Shown here piece by piece: positions 1 through 8,794 of a stretch of DNA of 64,000 bases (its first letter is position 1; each line of letters begins with the position of its first letter). The translations under genes were made by a program, and so were the position numbers. Source of the stretch: a virus; IMG/VR virus record IMGVR_UViG_3300007770_001284, positions 124,001 through 188,000 of that record. One strand, given 5' to 3'. Below the pieces are notes generated by a model. The model searched no databases, was not told where the DNA came from, and was given only the letters and a program-made list of their open reading frames with translations.

Positions 1-1287
1 GGGACAGCGACAGCAAAGCTCGAATCGAACGTAATAACAACTACAGTGACAGATTTCCCCAAGAATGCAATCTCAGTGGCATTAAGAAGATATAATCTTA
101 CGAATAATTCATATTCTAAAAAGCAAGCACAGACAGGGAGCGGATTCACGCTTGTGGGATCAGGTTCAGTAGATGACCAGATTCAATCCGTGACGTCTGA
201 GGATGATGTAGTGAGTTTCCGTGATAAGCCTCTTCCAGGATCAATGTACAAGTACGTTCCACTGACCTATACACTTTATGGGAAAGAAGTGCTTGGAAAA
301 GCCGCCATTATAGATTTTATTGAATCGCAAGAAGATAACAAGAAAGTTGATATGAAAGTTGGTTCAGCAACGCTGACGTCGACTCAAAATAGTAAATCAG
401 TGAGTTTTTCTATTGCTGGAAGCTTTACTGAATTTGGATTTGAGGAAATTGAGGCAACATTATCTGATGCAAATCAAGCAGGCCTGTTTGGCGGTGATGT
501 TTCTTCGAACCGTGATAAATTCTCTTCTTTAATTGTATTTCTTGTAGAAAGAGAAAATTTTAAAACTGGGGAGGTTGAGTCATTTGGGTCCCAAGAGGCT
601 GGAACATTTACAGATTCACAAGCACTCCAGCAAGAAAAGAATGTCAAACCTCTTGCTGCTGGAACTAGATACGCCTATAAAGTAACAGCGTGCATTCGAC
701 CAGCCGATACTTTGTTTCCTGATTTGGTAACAACAGAAATAGACCAGACAACGCTGCTCTCTTTTTCCAGATCCGTTCAAAAATTTAGGGGGCCAATGCA
801 ATTACGAAAGAGTACACTGGCATCAACAGCTCGCCAGCTTGATGCCAACGCGCCGTCTGCGTTAGAACCGATTGATCCTTTTCTTGCGGGCAAAACCGCC
901 GTTCAAGTAACAACTGAAATAGCAGTTCCAAACTCAATAACGAAGGGCTCTTCCGCCACTGTCGAGAAGCGGATGGACAATAATCTTATAAAGTGGTCAT
1001 ATATTGGCGATATGGCAAGATTAGATCACTTCCAGGTATTCCTTACATCGGCCGGCGGTTTTGAATTGCTAGGAACGGTCCATGCCGATTCTTCTTCAAT
1101 GAATTTTTCATATCGTCACTTCATAAACCGGGAAATACCATATAATTCCAGCTATGCTTACGAGATTAGACCAATTAATATTTCTTTCAAGGAATTATCA
1201 TCTTTGAGAACTACACTCATACCAGCGAATCCTATGGCGGGTTTAACGACTAAAGAACTTCGTAATGTTAGGATTATACAAAGATAA
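1..1287 (+). CDS. Virion structural protein with FN3-like C-terminus (5' partial)
   Basis: The reading frame is open from base 1, so the gene begins upstream of the window. The GTG at 46 is an in-frame internal codon, not a convincing start. About 428 residues are visible. The sequence is rich in Ser/Thr and beta-prone. Residues encoded at about 960-1250 alternate strands and turns (WSYIGDMARLDHFQVF, then YAYEIRPINISF), which resembles a fibronectin type III module. The stop codon overlaps the ATG of the next gene (TAATG). Position at the head of a run of large beta-rich structural genes suggests a tail-appendage or baseplate-periphery protein. No enzyme motif is seen. The structural assignment is inferred from context and composition; the exact role is unknown. 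Confidence 0.6.
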   Translation, partial: GTATAKLESNVITTTVTDFPKNAISVALRRYNLTNNSYSKKQAQTGSGFTLVGSGSVDDQIQSVTSEDDVVSFRDKPLPGSMYKYVPLTYTLYGKEVLGKAAIIDFIESQEDNKKVDMKVGSATLTSTQNSKSVSFSIAGSFTEFGFEEIEATLSDANQAGLFGGDVSSNRDKFSSLIVFLVERENFKTGEVESFGSQEAGTFTDSQALQQEKNVKPLAAGTRYAYKVTACIRPADTLFPDLVTTEIDQTTLLSFSRSVQKFRGPMQLRKSTLASTARQLDANAPSALEPIDPFLAGKTAVQVTTEIAVPNSITKGSSATVEKRMDNNLIKWSYIGDMARLDHFQVFLTSAGGFELLGTVHADSSSMNFSYRHFINREIPYNSSYAYEIRPINISFKELSSLRTTLIPANPMAGLTTKELRNVRIIQR

Positions 1288-4200
1288 TGGGAAGCCTACT
1301 AGACAACGCTAATCTGTCGCCGCTAACGAGCGTTGACCAAGATGATATAATCAGCTTATCAGAGTTATTATTGGGCGAAGAAAAAATAGAGACTACGATA
1401 ATAAAAAGAGCTGCATCTGTTGAGCCTACAAAAAAGACAAAATCAGGCCGTGCTGCAAGGCTATCTAAGACAAAAAGTTCATCGACAAGTACCAGGGGGA
1501 AAACAGCGGCTCCTATCCAAAGTGCTGAACAACATAGAATAGAGAAAAAAAACCAGCAAGCCGAACGTCAGAGGCTAGAAGCGTATCAATTACAGCAAGG
1601 AAAGAAGAAAAGTGGTACGCCCTCCGCCCCCAGAACTATTGGGTCTAAGAAAAGCTCTACTGCATTATTGACAGAGACTAGAGATAATTCGCTTGTAATC
1701 AATACTACGCTTCGCCCTGTCGTGCTGGGAATGATGGATTTTTTGCCGACGCTTGATCCAACAGGGACAAAAGCAACGTCAGTGGGAAATATTCTAAAAA
1801 TTAATAGAGCAATCAAGGTATTAAATATCGAAAATCTCCCGGAAGGCATTGACATATCTTTGCAAGAAGCCCTGAATCTAGAGTATTTAGAGACATATTC
1901 CCAATACATCAGCCAGCGTGCAGCTTTCTTAAAAAGTTTGGATGCTTCAAATTTTAGTATTTTAGATGACGTAGTTAGTTTTCTTTCTTTAGCTAATGAG
2001 TCTATTGGTGAGGTTTCGAATACTCAATTATTGCTTACTATTTTACGTGACTACGCGCTTTCTGTTGACAATTGTTCTCCTCGACTCCTCGAATCAGAAG
2101 AGCGAGAAATCCCGTCAGACGGATCTAGTTTACCTGACAAGCCCCCTGCAATAACTTCCCTTAAAGATGTGCTAAAGAACGCATCTGCGTTTGATTTTTT
2201 AGATGCGGTTTTGGGCGAAGATCATGAAATCGCCCTTAAGGTTTTAATATATCAAATAAGCTCTGAGCTCAAGCTTTCTTATAATGCCTCAAAATTAGGA
2301 ACAAATCAATCTGCCGCATCGACTCTAGAAGTTAGATTGAACAATAATTCAATTATGCCCGGCAAGAACGCTAGTTTTAATTATCTTGGTTTACGGATGT
2401 TCGCTCATGGCGATGATGGGAGATATACTTTTTCGTTTCCCTTTGAGCCCCGTGACATTCTTCCAGACGATTCCGGTATATTCTTTGATTCTGCTCCAGA
2501 TATAATCAGGAACAAGATTTTAAATTCTTCTTCAAACACCTATGCCGAAATAGCTTCTCACGGAAAAACTGCGCTTTCCATTACAGCGGCATTTTTAGAT
2601 ACTGCTGATTTTTCTTCTGATTATGCTCCTTCTGTCGGCGCATTTATTTTAGTAATCCAAGATGTTATTGTGCCGCTGTTGGATTTGGTTGCAAAAAAAT
2701 CTCCCGCGCGAAAAGACGTGATTGAGTTTCTCTTGTTGGCTATATCTGGTTCAGACCAAAAAATGTTAGCTCAATTGATGTTGTTTTTGGCTGCATTAAA
2801 AGAAGAGCTTTCTAGACCATCGACCGAGAGTAGTCTGAAGACAGCCCAGCGTGCAAAAGTTGTTGGATCACTTGCGTCAACGCCTACTAGATCGACTAGT
2901 ACGTCTAGCAAGGCGAGTGTTGATACAAGCGTAACCGTAGCGCCACTCGCAACATCTTCAACGAAAAAAGTCTCTTCTTTTTCTCCAACCAGATCAATTG
3001 GCGCAGTTACGCTGAGCATGCCCGTCGCATCAACGAAGACGCGAAGAGTACCAGCGACCTCTACCTCATCGAATGTAGGCGCCACTCTCGTTACTGCTGT
3101 AACAAATAGTACTGTAATCGCTGAAACTTCTGCAGCATCCTCAAAATTGGTAACGTCGATGACGTTGGCTCCGATTACAACGACTACTGAGACTACGACC
3201 CCAGCTCTCTCAAGTGGATATATTGAAATTTGTGCAGCTACAGCTGCCCTCCTTCTGGACAGTTTGGGATCCGCCGGTACTACGACCAGCGTGTTGGGTT
3301 CATCAACGACTTTAACTGAATCAAACGTGTACTTAACGCTGCAATCGCTCGTTACTTCTGCGTCTGATGATGATATTTTTATAGCGCTATTAACAATATT
3401 TGACGATTTTATTGAAATGTTTTCGTCGGCCGATGGTTCATGTTTCACCGGTGAAGCTTCTACATATTCTGGTATTCCTCGGGGAAATATCGAAATAGCT
3501 TTTTTCATGTGCATAACAAAAATGCAGATGTTCGCTGCGCAGGGCTGCTATTCGCCAGCTGTAAACGATACAATGGCAGTACCCGGTATGGATATCACGC
3601 TGGATTCTGAGAAATTAACAGACCTTAGTGAAGGGCTCATCGACGCTTTTCAAGAGGAAGTTGACTTGGACGAACTCGCCGCAGTGTCGGATACTTTAGG
3701 TCGCGTGGCAGATAGCTTAGTACAGGAGGAAGCGCTTGTCGCAACGGTGCCTGCTACGTTTTCTGAATTTTTAGATAATACCGCGATAGCCTTTGAGGGC
3801 TTACAAACTGCCCTCTCTACCGACACTGATGCATCTTCGGAAGTTTTGACATTACGAAATCGGATCCAAGAGGGTCTCCCGGTAGCAAGCGATCTAGCTA
3901 TGACCTTAAGTGGGTTTGTTTCTAGCTATAATTCTGATTTTTCAACATTTTCCGGAATAAGGACTAGAGATCCAGCCCTGAGCAATGATGCGCTAACATT
4001 CTTTTCTAGCATGATGAAAGATGAAATATTTTCTGAGCCCAAGAAGTTTATGGCTATTGCATTAACTTCTGGTATGTGTGACGCGTTGTATAACATACCG
4101 GTTTCACTAGAGGATACGTCTAGGGAGTCTTCCGCTCTGTTAACTGACATATTTGAAGTCCAAATTGAGAAGATTGACTTGACAAGACCGATGCTGAAAT

Positions 4201-4970
4201 TTAAAGAAAAAGTTTTTTCGTTTCCTAGAAATCTTCGCTTTACTTCCGTTTCGTCCGTGAGCGATGGTGTGGTGGAAGCAAATTATTCGGTCTTTGATAA
4301 TTCGATGGTAGAAAATACAATGACTGAATGTGATCTTTTGGAAATAGACAGTGGAAATGTTACATCGTCGCACATTGAAAATTTAAAAATAAGTGAAGTA
4401 TTGAAAATATACTCGTCGCTTCTGTATGACGTTGACTTCTCGCCTGCGAATTATCCCCCTGATGATGCTGGAACTTCTAAGCTGATGGAGAAGACAGTAC
4501 GCTTACCCTTCGCAGAGGGTCTTGACACAGAATCATTAAATTTTTTGTCTGGCAGCAATTTGGCATTTGATCCTTCTGAACGGACGCTCGCTTCGTTTAG
4601 TTGGTATGATAGTTCGAATGCAACGCTTGATTTAGAGATTGATTTTAATGGAGATGTTATTGCATTCTCTGTCTGGGAATATTTAAGTGCGATTGGAGCG
4701 GTTGCTAATACTGAGACAATATCAGATCGCTTAACTCTGGGAAGCAAATTTGAGAATATTGTGCTGATTCCATTTGATCCCTATGATTTCGAAATAGAAG
4801 AAGAAACTTCTGGTGATGATGCTGCGATTGAAAATATGATTAACGGCCAATTGACAATAGCTCAAGAAGAGGTGGGCATCGGTTTAGAGACATCACAGGG
4901 TGTTGAACTGGCAACTTTTCGAGTAACGATAGCGTTACCAGAAGAGACGACTGGAGAAGAGGATGAGTAG
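1287..4970 (+). CDS. Very large Ser/Thr-rich virion structural protein
   Basis: A 1227-residue protein that I do not recognise as a named family. Residues about 40-125 are basic and rich in Lys/Arg/Ser/Thr. Residues about 510-640 form a long Ser/Thr/Ala/Val low-complexity linker. The flanking regions look folded, with alternating helix and strand, and the C-terminal end is acidic. No signal peptide or catalytic motif is visible. The ATG overlaps the upstream stop by one base, and the end overlaps the next gene by 8 bases, so the three genes are probably co-translated. The linker could act as a flexible stalk or be a glycosylation-like surface. Structural function is inferred from size and neighbourhood only. 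Confidence 0.55.
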   Translation: MGSLLDNANLSPLTSVDQDDIISLSELLLGEEKIETTIIKRAASVEPTKKTKSGRAARLSKTKSSSTSTRGKTAAPIQSAEQHRIEKKNQQAERQRLEAYQLQQGKKKSGTPSAPRTIGSKKSSTALLTETRDNSLVINTTLRPVVLGMMDFLPTLDPTGTKATSVGNILKINRAIKVLNIENLPEGIDISLQEALNLEYLETYSQYISQRAAFLKSLDASNFSILDDVVSFLSLANESIGEVSNTQLLLTILRDYALSVDNCSPRLLESEEREIPSDGSSLPDKPPAITSLKDVLKNASAFDFLDAVLGEDHEIALKVLIYQISSELKLSYNASKLGTNQSAASTLEVRLNNNSIMPGKNASFNYLGLRMFAHGDDGRYTFSFPFEPRDILPDDSGIFFDSAPDIIRNKILNSSSNTYAEIASHGKTALSITAAFLDTADFSSDYAPSVGAFILVIQDVIVPLLDLVAKKSPARKDVIEFLLLAISGSDQKMLAQLMLFLAALKEELSRPSTESSLKTAQRAKVVGSLASTPTRSTSTSSKASVDTSVTVAPLATSSTKKVSSFSPTRSIGAVTLSMPVASTKTRRVPATSTSSNVGATLVTAVTNSTVIAETSAASSKLVTSMTLAPITTTTETTTPALSSGYIEICAATAALLLDSLGSAGTTTSVLGSSTTLTESNVYLTLQSLVTSASDDDIFIALLTIFDDFIEMFSSADGSCFTGEASTYSGIPRGNIEIAFFMCITKMQMFAAQGCYSPAVNDTMAVPGMDITLDSEKLTDLSEGLIDAFQEEVDLDELAAVSDTLGRVADSLVQEEALVATVPATFSEFLDNTAIAFEGLQTALSTDTDASSEVLTLRNRIQEGLPVASDLAMTLSGFVSSYNSDFSTFSGIRTRDPALSNDALTFFSSMMKDEIFSEPKKFMAIALTSGMCDALYNIPVSLEDTSRESSALLTDIFEVQIEKIDLTRPMLKFKEKVFSFPRNLRFTSVSSVSDGVVEANYSVFDNSMVENTMTECDLLEIDSGNVTSSHIENLKISEVLKIYSSLLYDVDFSPANYPPDDAGTSKLMEKTVRLPFAEGLDTESLNFLSGSNLAFDPSERTLASFSWYDSSNATLDLEIDFNGDVIAFSVWEYLSAIGAVANTETISDRLTLGSKFENIVLIPFDPYDFEIEEETSGDDAAIENMINGQLTIAQEEVGIGLETSQGVELATFRVTIALPEETTGEEDE

Positions 4971-6756
4971 TGAATCAATTGTAAGTCGACCGCTCCATTT
5001 TTTTGATGTACCAGAAGTCACATCACTAACCGCAGGGTTTTCCTATAATTTCTTCGTTTCTGACGAAAAAATAAACGAAACTGGTGCTGAGGCAGTTAAT
5101 GGGAATCTTTCCACCAGGTTTTTACAAAAGGGAACAGTCGATATTACTAATCTAAACGCTCGAATTCCACGATATGTTACGCTTGAGTTTGGGGTTCAAG
5201 ACAGCCCGAAAAGCATGCTAGCGACCAGGAACAGCGCTATTAAGTCGACAAGGGACGAAATTAAGAAAGCGCTTGATGAAGGAAAGATATATACAGAGAC
5301 TCAAGCCGCTGGGATGGATTTTGATTCTTACGTTTTTTCTAATGAGCAATTGCAGACGAATTTAGAAAACTTCTTTCGTAGGAGACTTACCAGTTTTGGT
5401 GAAGAAGAGGCATCTCCACTAGAATTACTGAATATGCTGTCTGAAGAAAGTGAAGTAGACTCAGACCTATTAGAATCGTTATTGCCCCCATCGCTTAAAT
5501 CAGATGAGGCAACAACAGAAACTGTTTTTTTCGAAAAAGAAAAGCGCGAGTATGTGGTCGGCGTACTAAATACAAGTTACGTTCCGCCATTGCTTCGTAA
5601 AGCTGCCGAGGTAGGAAATTCTTTGCGGCTTGATGATACAACACATAAATTTTGTTCAGCGGTTGATGCAATCCAACCAGATTTAAATGAGTATGTTAGC
5701 AATGCTGAGTATTTATTTGATGTGCCGTTTATAGATGTGGAGCTAACGGACGATGCAAACTTTGTTGCTCAAGCTGATGTGGTGGGATTTGTGTTTGAGA
5801 AAACAAGGCTCTATAAGGGGAAAAGATATCCAATGTCACCTGTTATAGCTCTTGGCTCAAATATTAGGACAGCCTATGATTCTGAGGTTGCGTATGGAAT
5901 GACGTATGAATATAGCGCAAGAACGATTGCGAAATTTCGTATTCCCCTTACTGATTACGATAGTGGTGAAGTTTTTATTGGAACATTCTTGCTGGCCTCA
6001 CGGCCTGCGTCAATATCAAAGACAACAATAACAGAAAATCGTCGTCCGGAGCCGCCAAATGATATTAATTTTTATTACAATTATGATGACGACAATCTTT
6101 CTGTGACATGGGCTCCCCCTGTTAATCCCCAGCGTGATGTCAAGTACCTACAGGTTTTTCGACGAACAACGATTAATGAGCCCTTTCAGTTGTTGGCACA
6201 TTACGATTGGGATGATTCGGTGATAAGAACATCGAGCAAGGAAACGATTGATCCTGATTTGATACAAGCCACCCTGCATATGCCGACGTATTACATCGAC
6301 CCTGAATTTGATAAGACAAAAACGTATATTTATGCTCTAGTGGTTATTGATGCGAGGCAGTTAACGTCAGAATACTCAACCCAGATAAGGGTTTCATTTA
6401 GCGAGTCCAAAAATAGAATTACAAAAGAGTTTGTTTCGTACGCCGGCGCGCCGAAGCAATACCCGAATTGGTATTTGAAGGAAAATTTCTTTGTGGATTC
6501 TATGAAAGATAGCTCGCATAGCAATCTTTCGATTTATTTTGACCCAGAAGCGTATACATTAACACGGGGCTCAGGAGAAGATATTCCAGCGTTTTGTACA
6601 ACTTCGATTGATCCGTTATCAAAGTATGTGTTTCAATTAATAAATGTAGACAGATTAGACGAGGCACAGATCAACGTTACAATTGATGAAAGTCGGTTAG
6701 AAAACACGACACCTGCCGCGAAATCACAATTTTCTTCTGAGATAGAGGGGAGTTAA
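4963..6756 (+). CDS. Virion structural protein with fibronectin type III-like domain
   Basis: 597 residues. Residues about 360-480 (from PPNDINFYY to YIYALVVIDARQ, with VTWAPP near the start) have the pattern of an FN3 module: a Trp in the early strand, and a Tyr-x-Tyr-type late strand before a variable loop. The N-terminal half is mixed alpha/beta, with an acidic helical stretch near residues 130-190. The ATG lies inside the end of the preceding gene (8-base overlap). FN3 modules are common in phage tail fibres and baseplate-associated proteins, which fits the neighbours. The exact attachment role is unknown. A candidate promoter follows the stop codon, so this gene probably ends a transcription unit. 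Confidence 0.6.
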   Translation: MSSESIVSRPLHFFDVPEVTSLTAGFSYNFFVSDEKINETGAEAVNGNLSTRFLQKGTVDITNLNARIPRYVTLEFGVQDSPKSMLATRNSAIKSTRDEIKKALDEGKIYTETQAAGMDFDSYVFSNEQLQTNLENFFRRRLTSFGEEEASPLELLNMLSEESEVDSDLLESLLPPSLKSDEATTETVFFEKEKREYVVGVLNTSYVPPLLRKAAEVGNSLRLDDTTHKFCSAVDAIQPDLNEYVSNAEYLFDVPFIDVELTDDANFVAQADVVGFVFEKTRLYKGKRYPMSPVIALGSNIRTAYDSEVAYGMTYEYSARTIAKFRIPLTDYDSGEVFIGTFLLASRPASISKTTITENRRPEPPNDINFYYNYDDDNLSVTWAPPVNPQRDVKYLQVFRRTTINEPFQLLAHYDWDDSVIRTSSKETIDPDLIQATLHMPTYYIDPEFDKTKTYIYALVVIDARQLTSEYSTQIRVSFSESKNRITKEFVSYAGAPKQYPNWYLKENFFVDSMKDSSHSNLSIYFDPEAYTLTRGSGEDIPAFCTTSIDPLSKYVFQLINVDRLDEAQINVTIDESRLENTTPAAKSQFSSEIEGS

Positions 6757-6774
6757 TTTACGCCATTTTATTTA

Positions 6775-6785
6775 TGCTATAATTA
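6775..6785 (+). promoter_or_regulatory. Candidate promoter (extended -10 / late-type TATAATTA)
   Basis: TGCTATAATTA lies in the 54-base gap before the 6811 gene. It reads either as an extended -10 box (TG-n-TATAAT) or as a degenerate T4-type late promoter (TATAAATA-like). It sits 33 bases before the start codon. A -35-like TTTACG lies 15 bases upstream at 6757-6762. Confidence 0.5.
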
Positions 6786-6810
6786 AACGTGGACGTGTGG
6801 AGATAATATT

Positions 6811-7518
6811 ATGGGATTTTTAGACAATAGCACCAACAATATCATTGTCGATGCAGTTTTAACAGATTACGGAAGACAGCTCCTGGCGAGAAATGACGGA
6901 AGTTTTTCGATTGTAAAATTTGCGCTTGGTGATGATGAAGTTGATTATGCGACTATTAAGAAATTTGGTCGTACGGTAGGTAAAGAAAAGATAGAGAAAA
7001 ATACCCCCGTCTTTGAAGCACAAACGAATCAGAATTTTGCTTTGAAGAATAAACTGCTCAGCCTTTCAAACCCCACCTTGATTAAATTACCTGGTGTGTC
7101 GATTACAGGAGACGTTTCTTCTGGAAAGATGACCTTTAAGAGAACAGGTAGCACTGCATCTCAAGCAATTACGCTGAGCCAGAATGTGTCTGATGAAAAT
7201 ACAATCGATCCAGAGTTGAGGGACCAGGCATTTATTGTGAAACTGCCTTATCGTTTCTTGGAGCTCGACGGCTCAGACAATACTCCGGATTCAATTGACT
7301 CCGATGATATTGCAACATACATCGTGACTAGAGACAGCACGACAACAAGCATTGGCGGTTCGCAGTTGTCTTTAACTATAAAAACGAGATCCATATCTGA
7401 TAGCGTATTTGACTATTACGGCGACGCAGACAATAAATCACAAATATCTTCTACCGTGCAGGTAACCGGCGTACAGTCGGGTGTTGTGTCTGAATTGACC
7501 GTCGCAATAGAGAAGTGA
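6811..7518 (+). CDS. Conserved small tail/baseplate structural protein
   Basis: 235 residues, ATG start with GGAG in the leader. The N-terminus (MGFLDNSTNN, then VLTDYGRQ and FALGDDEVDY) matches a conserved start that I recall from structural proteins of marine myoviruses, in genes next to baseplate or fibre proteins. I cannot name a function. The rest is beta-rich with Ser/Thr-rich turns and no catalytic motif. It is the first gene after a candidate promoter and is followed 11 bases later by the next structural gene. A collar, baseplate or fibre-connector role is inferred from position only. Confidence 0.6.
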   Translation: MGFLDNSTNNIIVDAVLTDYGRQLLARNDGSFSIVKFALGDDEVDYATIKKFGRTVGKEKIEKNTPVFEAQTNQNFALKNKLLSLSNPTLIKLPGVSITGDVSSGKMTFKRTGSTASQAITLSQNVSDENTIDPELRDQAFIVKLPYRFLELDGSDNTPDSIDSDDIATYIVTRDSTTTSIGGSQLSLTIKTRSISDSVFDYYGDADNKSQISSTVQVTGVQSGVVSELTVAIEK

Positions 7519-7529
7519 GGTAAGAAAAA

Positions 7530-8786
7530 GTGGCGACATTTAAAGAGATATCAGCAGCAGACGTAAAAACATCCAGATCTGTATTAAACCAGCTAGTAGA
7601 TGTAATTCAAGAAGACATATCTGGTTCTGCGACACGAAAAAAATATCAGTTATTTGTTACTGGCGGCATTGGCCCAGGGGTGACTTCATCTCTATACCAC
7701 ACAGTATACGATCAGGATTTCTCTCTTCAGACGGCTAATGCAATTTTTGATACCACTGTCGGTTTGTACGCGGCGGGTTCCACTGTTGTTTCATCTTCCA
7801 CCGGTATCGATAGTGCTGGTAAATATTTGTTCCCCTCTCAATCAATGATGATGAGAGAAAAGATGGATATATACCAGCAATATGCAGCTAACTTGTTGGG
7901 TAGCGCAGAATCCGCTTTCGTTACACCGTTTGGAAGCGCAGCTACAACTGATATTGTGGATTCTGCATTGTTTATTTCATTCAAGCGTTTGTTCACGCGT
8001 GATAAAATTAAGCGTGAGACGTTTGCGATGCGGATGCACTATTCAGCTTCTAATGCAAACGTTATTCAAAACTTAAATTCTACATCAGAGCTTGATGAAC
8101 GAATTTATACTGACTTTGGTGCTGCATCAAATCGTCGTCGTACGTTTGGCGGCGAGGTTGGTAATTTGGTTAATGCTGCTGACACGACAGATAATGTTGG
8201 GTTAGTGTTCTACGACGCAGGTGCCATTGTGTTGAATGTCGATCGTGTAATCAGCTCGAGCCAAGCTGTGTGGGGCGTTATCTCGGGAATGCGCGATGGT
8301 ATAACAACAGGACCTGCTGGCATCACGATTGACGGAAGCACGGCGGGTTCCTATAACATTCCTACTGGGATGACGACTATAGGTGGACCGGGTACCGGTG
8401 TCGGAACAATAAAGTTTGTTCCCGATCTGATGGTGTCTGCGAGTATTGATGATATTCTTGACCACTTTATGAGTTGCCGCTTTAGCTCTGGTTCTCTTAC
8501 AGCACAGACCTTCCAAAATAATACGAATATCAATTCTACGTTGCTATTCTGTCGCGCTACAGCTGATGAATTCAACTATTCTTCAAATCCCACGTATACC
8601 GATACCACAAACAGGATTGTTGTAATAGATGAGGGTCAAGAAGATGTACAACGTTCTTTTTCGTTCATAACAACAGTGGGCCTTTACGACGCGAATGATA
8701 ACCTTCTTGCTGTCGCAAAATTATCACGTCCAATAGAAAAGAATGATGAGAAGGATTTGACGGTAAGAATCAGGCTTGATTTCTAG
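7530..8786 (+). CDS. Virion structural protein sharing a C-terminal domain with the next gene
   Basis: 418 residues starting at GTG, with a GAGG ribosome-binding site about ten bases upstream. The N-terminal part is helical (residues 1-110). The middle is Gly/Ser/Thr-rich and beta-prone. The last ~75 residues contain NPTY, then a Ser-Phe strand, then Leu-x-Asp-x-Asn, ending in VRIRLDF. The same arrangement closes the protein at 8795-11215, so the two share a homologous C-terminal domain. The terminal strand may be a docking or oligomerisation element. No enzyme motif is seen. A tail-appendage or baseplate role is inferred. Confidence 0.6.
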   Translation: MATFKEISAADVKTSRSVLNQLVDVIQEDISGSATRKKYQLFVTGGIGPGVTSSLYHTVYDQDFSLQTANAIFDTTVGLYAAGSTVVSSSTGIDSAGKYLFPSQSMMMREKMDIYQQYAANLLGSAESAFVTPFGSAATTDIVDSALFISFKRLFTRDKIKRETFAMRMHYSASNANVIQNLNSTSELDERIYTDFGAASNRRRTFGGEVGNLVNAADTTDNVGLVFYDAGAIVLNVDRVISSSQAVWGVISGMRDGITTGPAGITIDGSTAGSYNIPTGMTTIGGPGTGVGTIKFVPDLMVSASIDDILDHFMSCRFSSGSLTAQTFQNNTNINSTLLFCRATADEFNYSSNPTYTDTTNRIVVIDEGQEDVQRSFSFITTVGLYDANDNLLAVAKLSRPIEKNDEKDLTVRIRLDF

Positions 8787-8794
8787 GGGGAAGA

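Noticed and set aside
2771-3514. 247-residue open frame on the - strand
   Set aside because: Lies inside the Ser/Thr-rich part of the 1287-4970 gene; composition mirrors the low-complexity sense strand and there is no ribosome-binding site.
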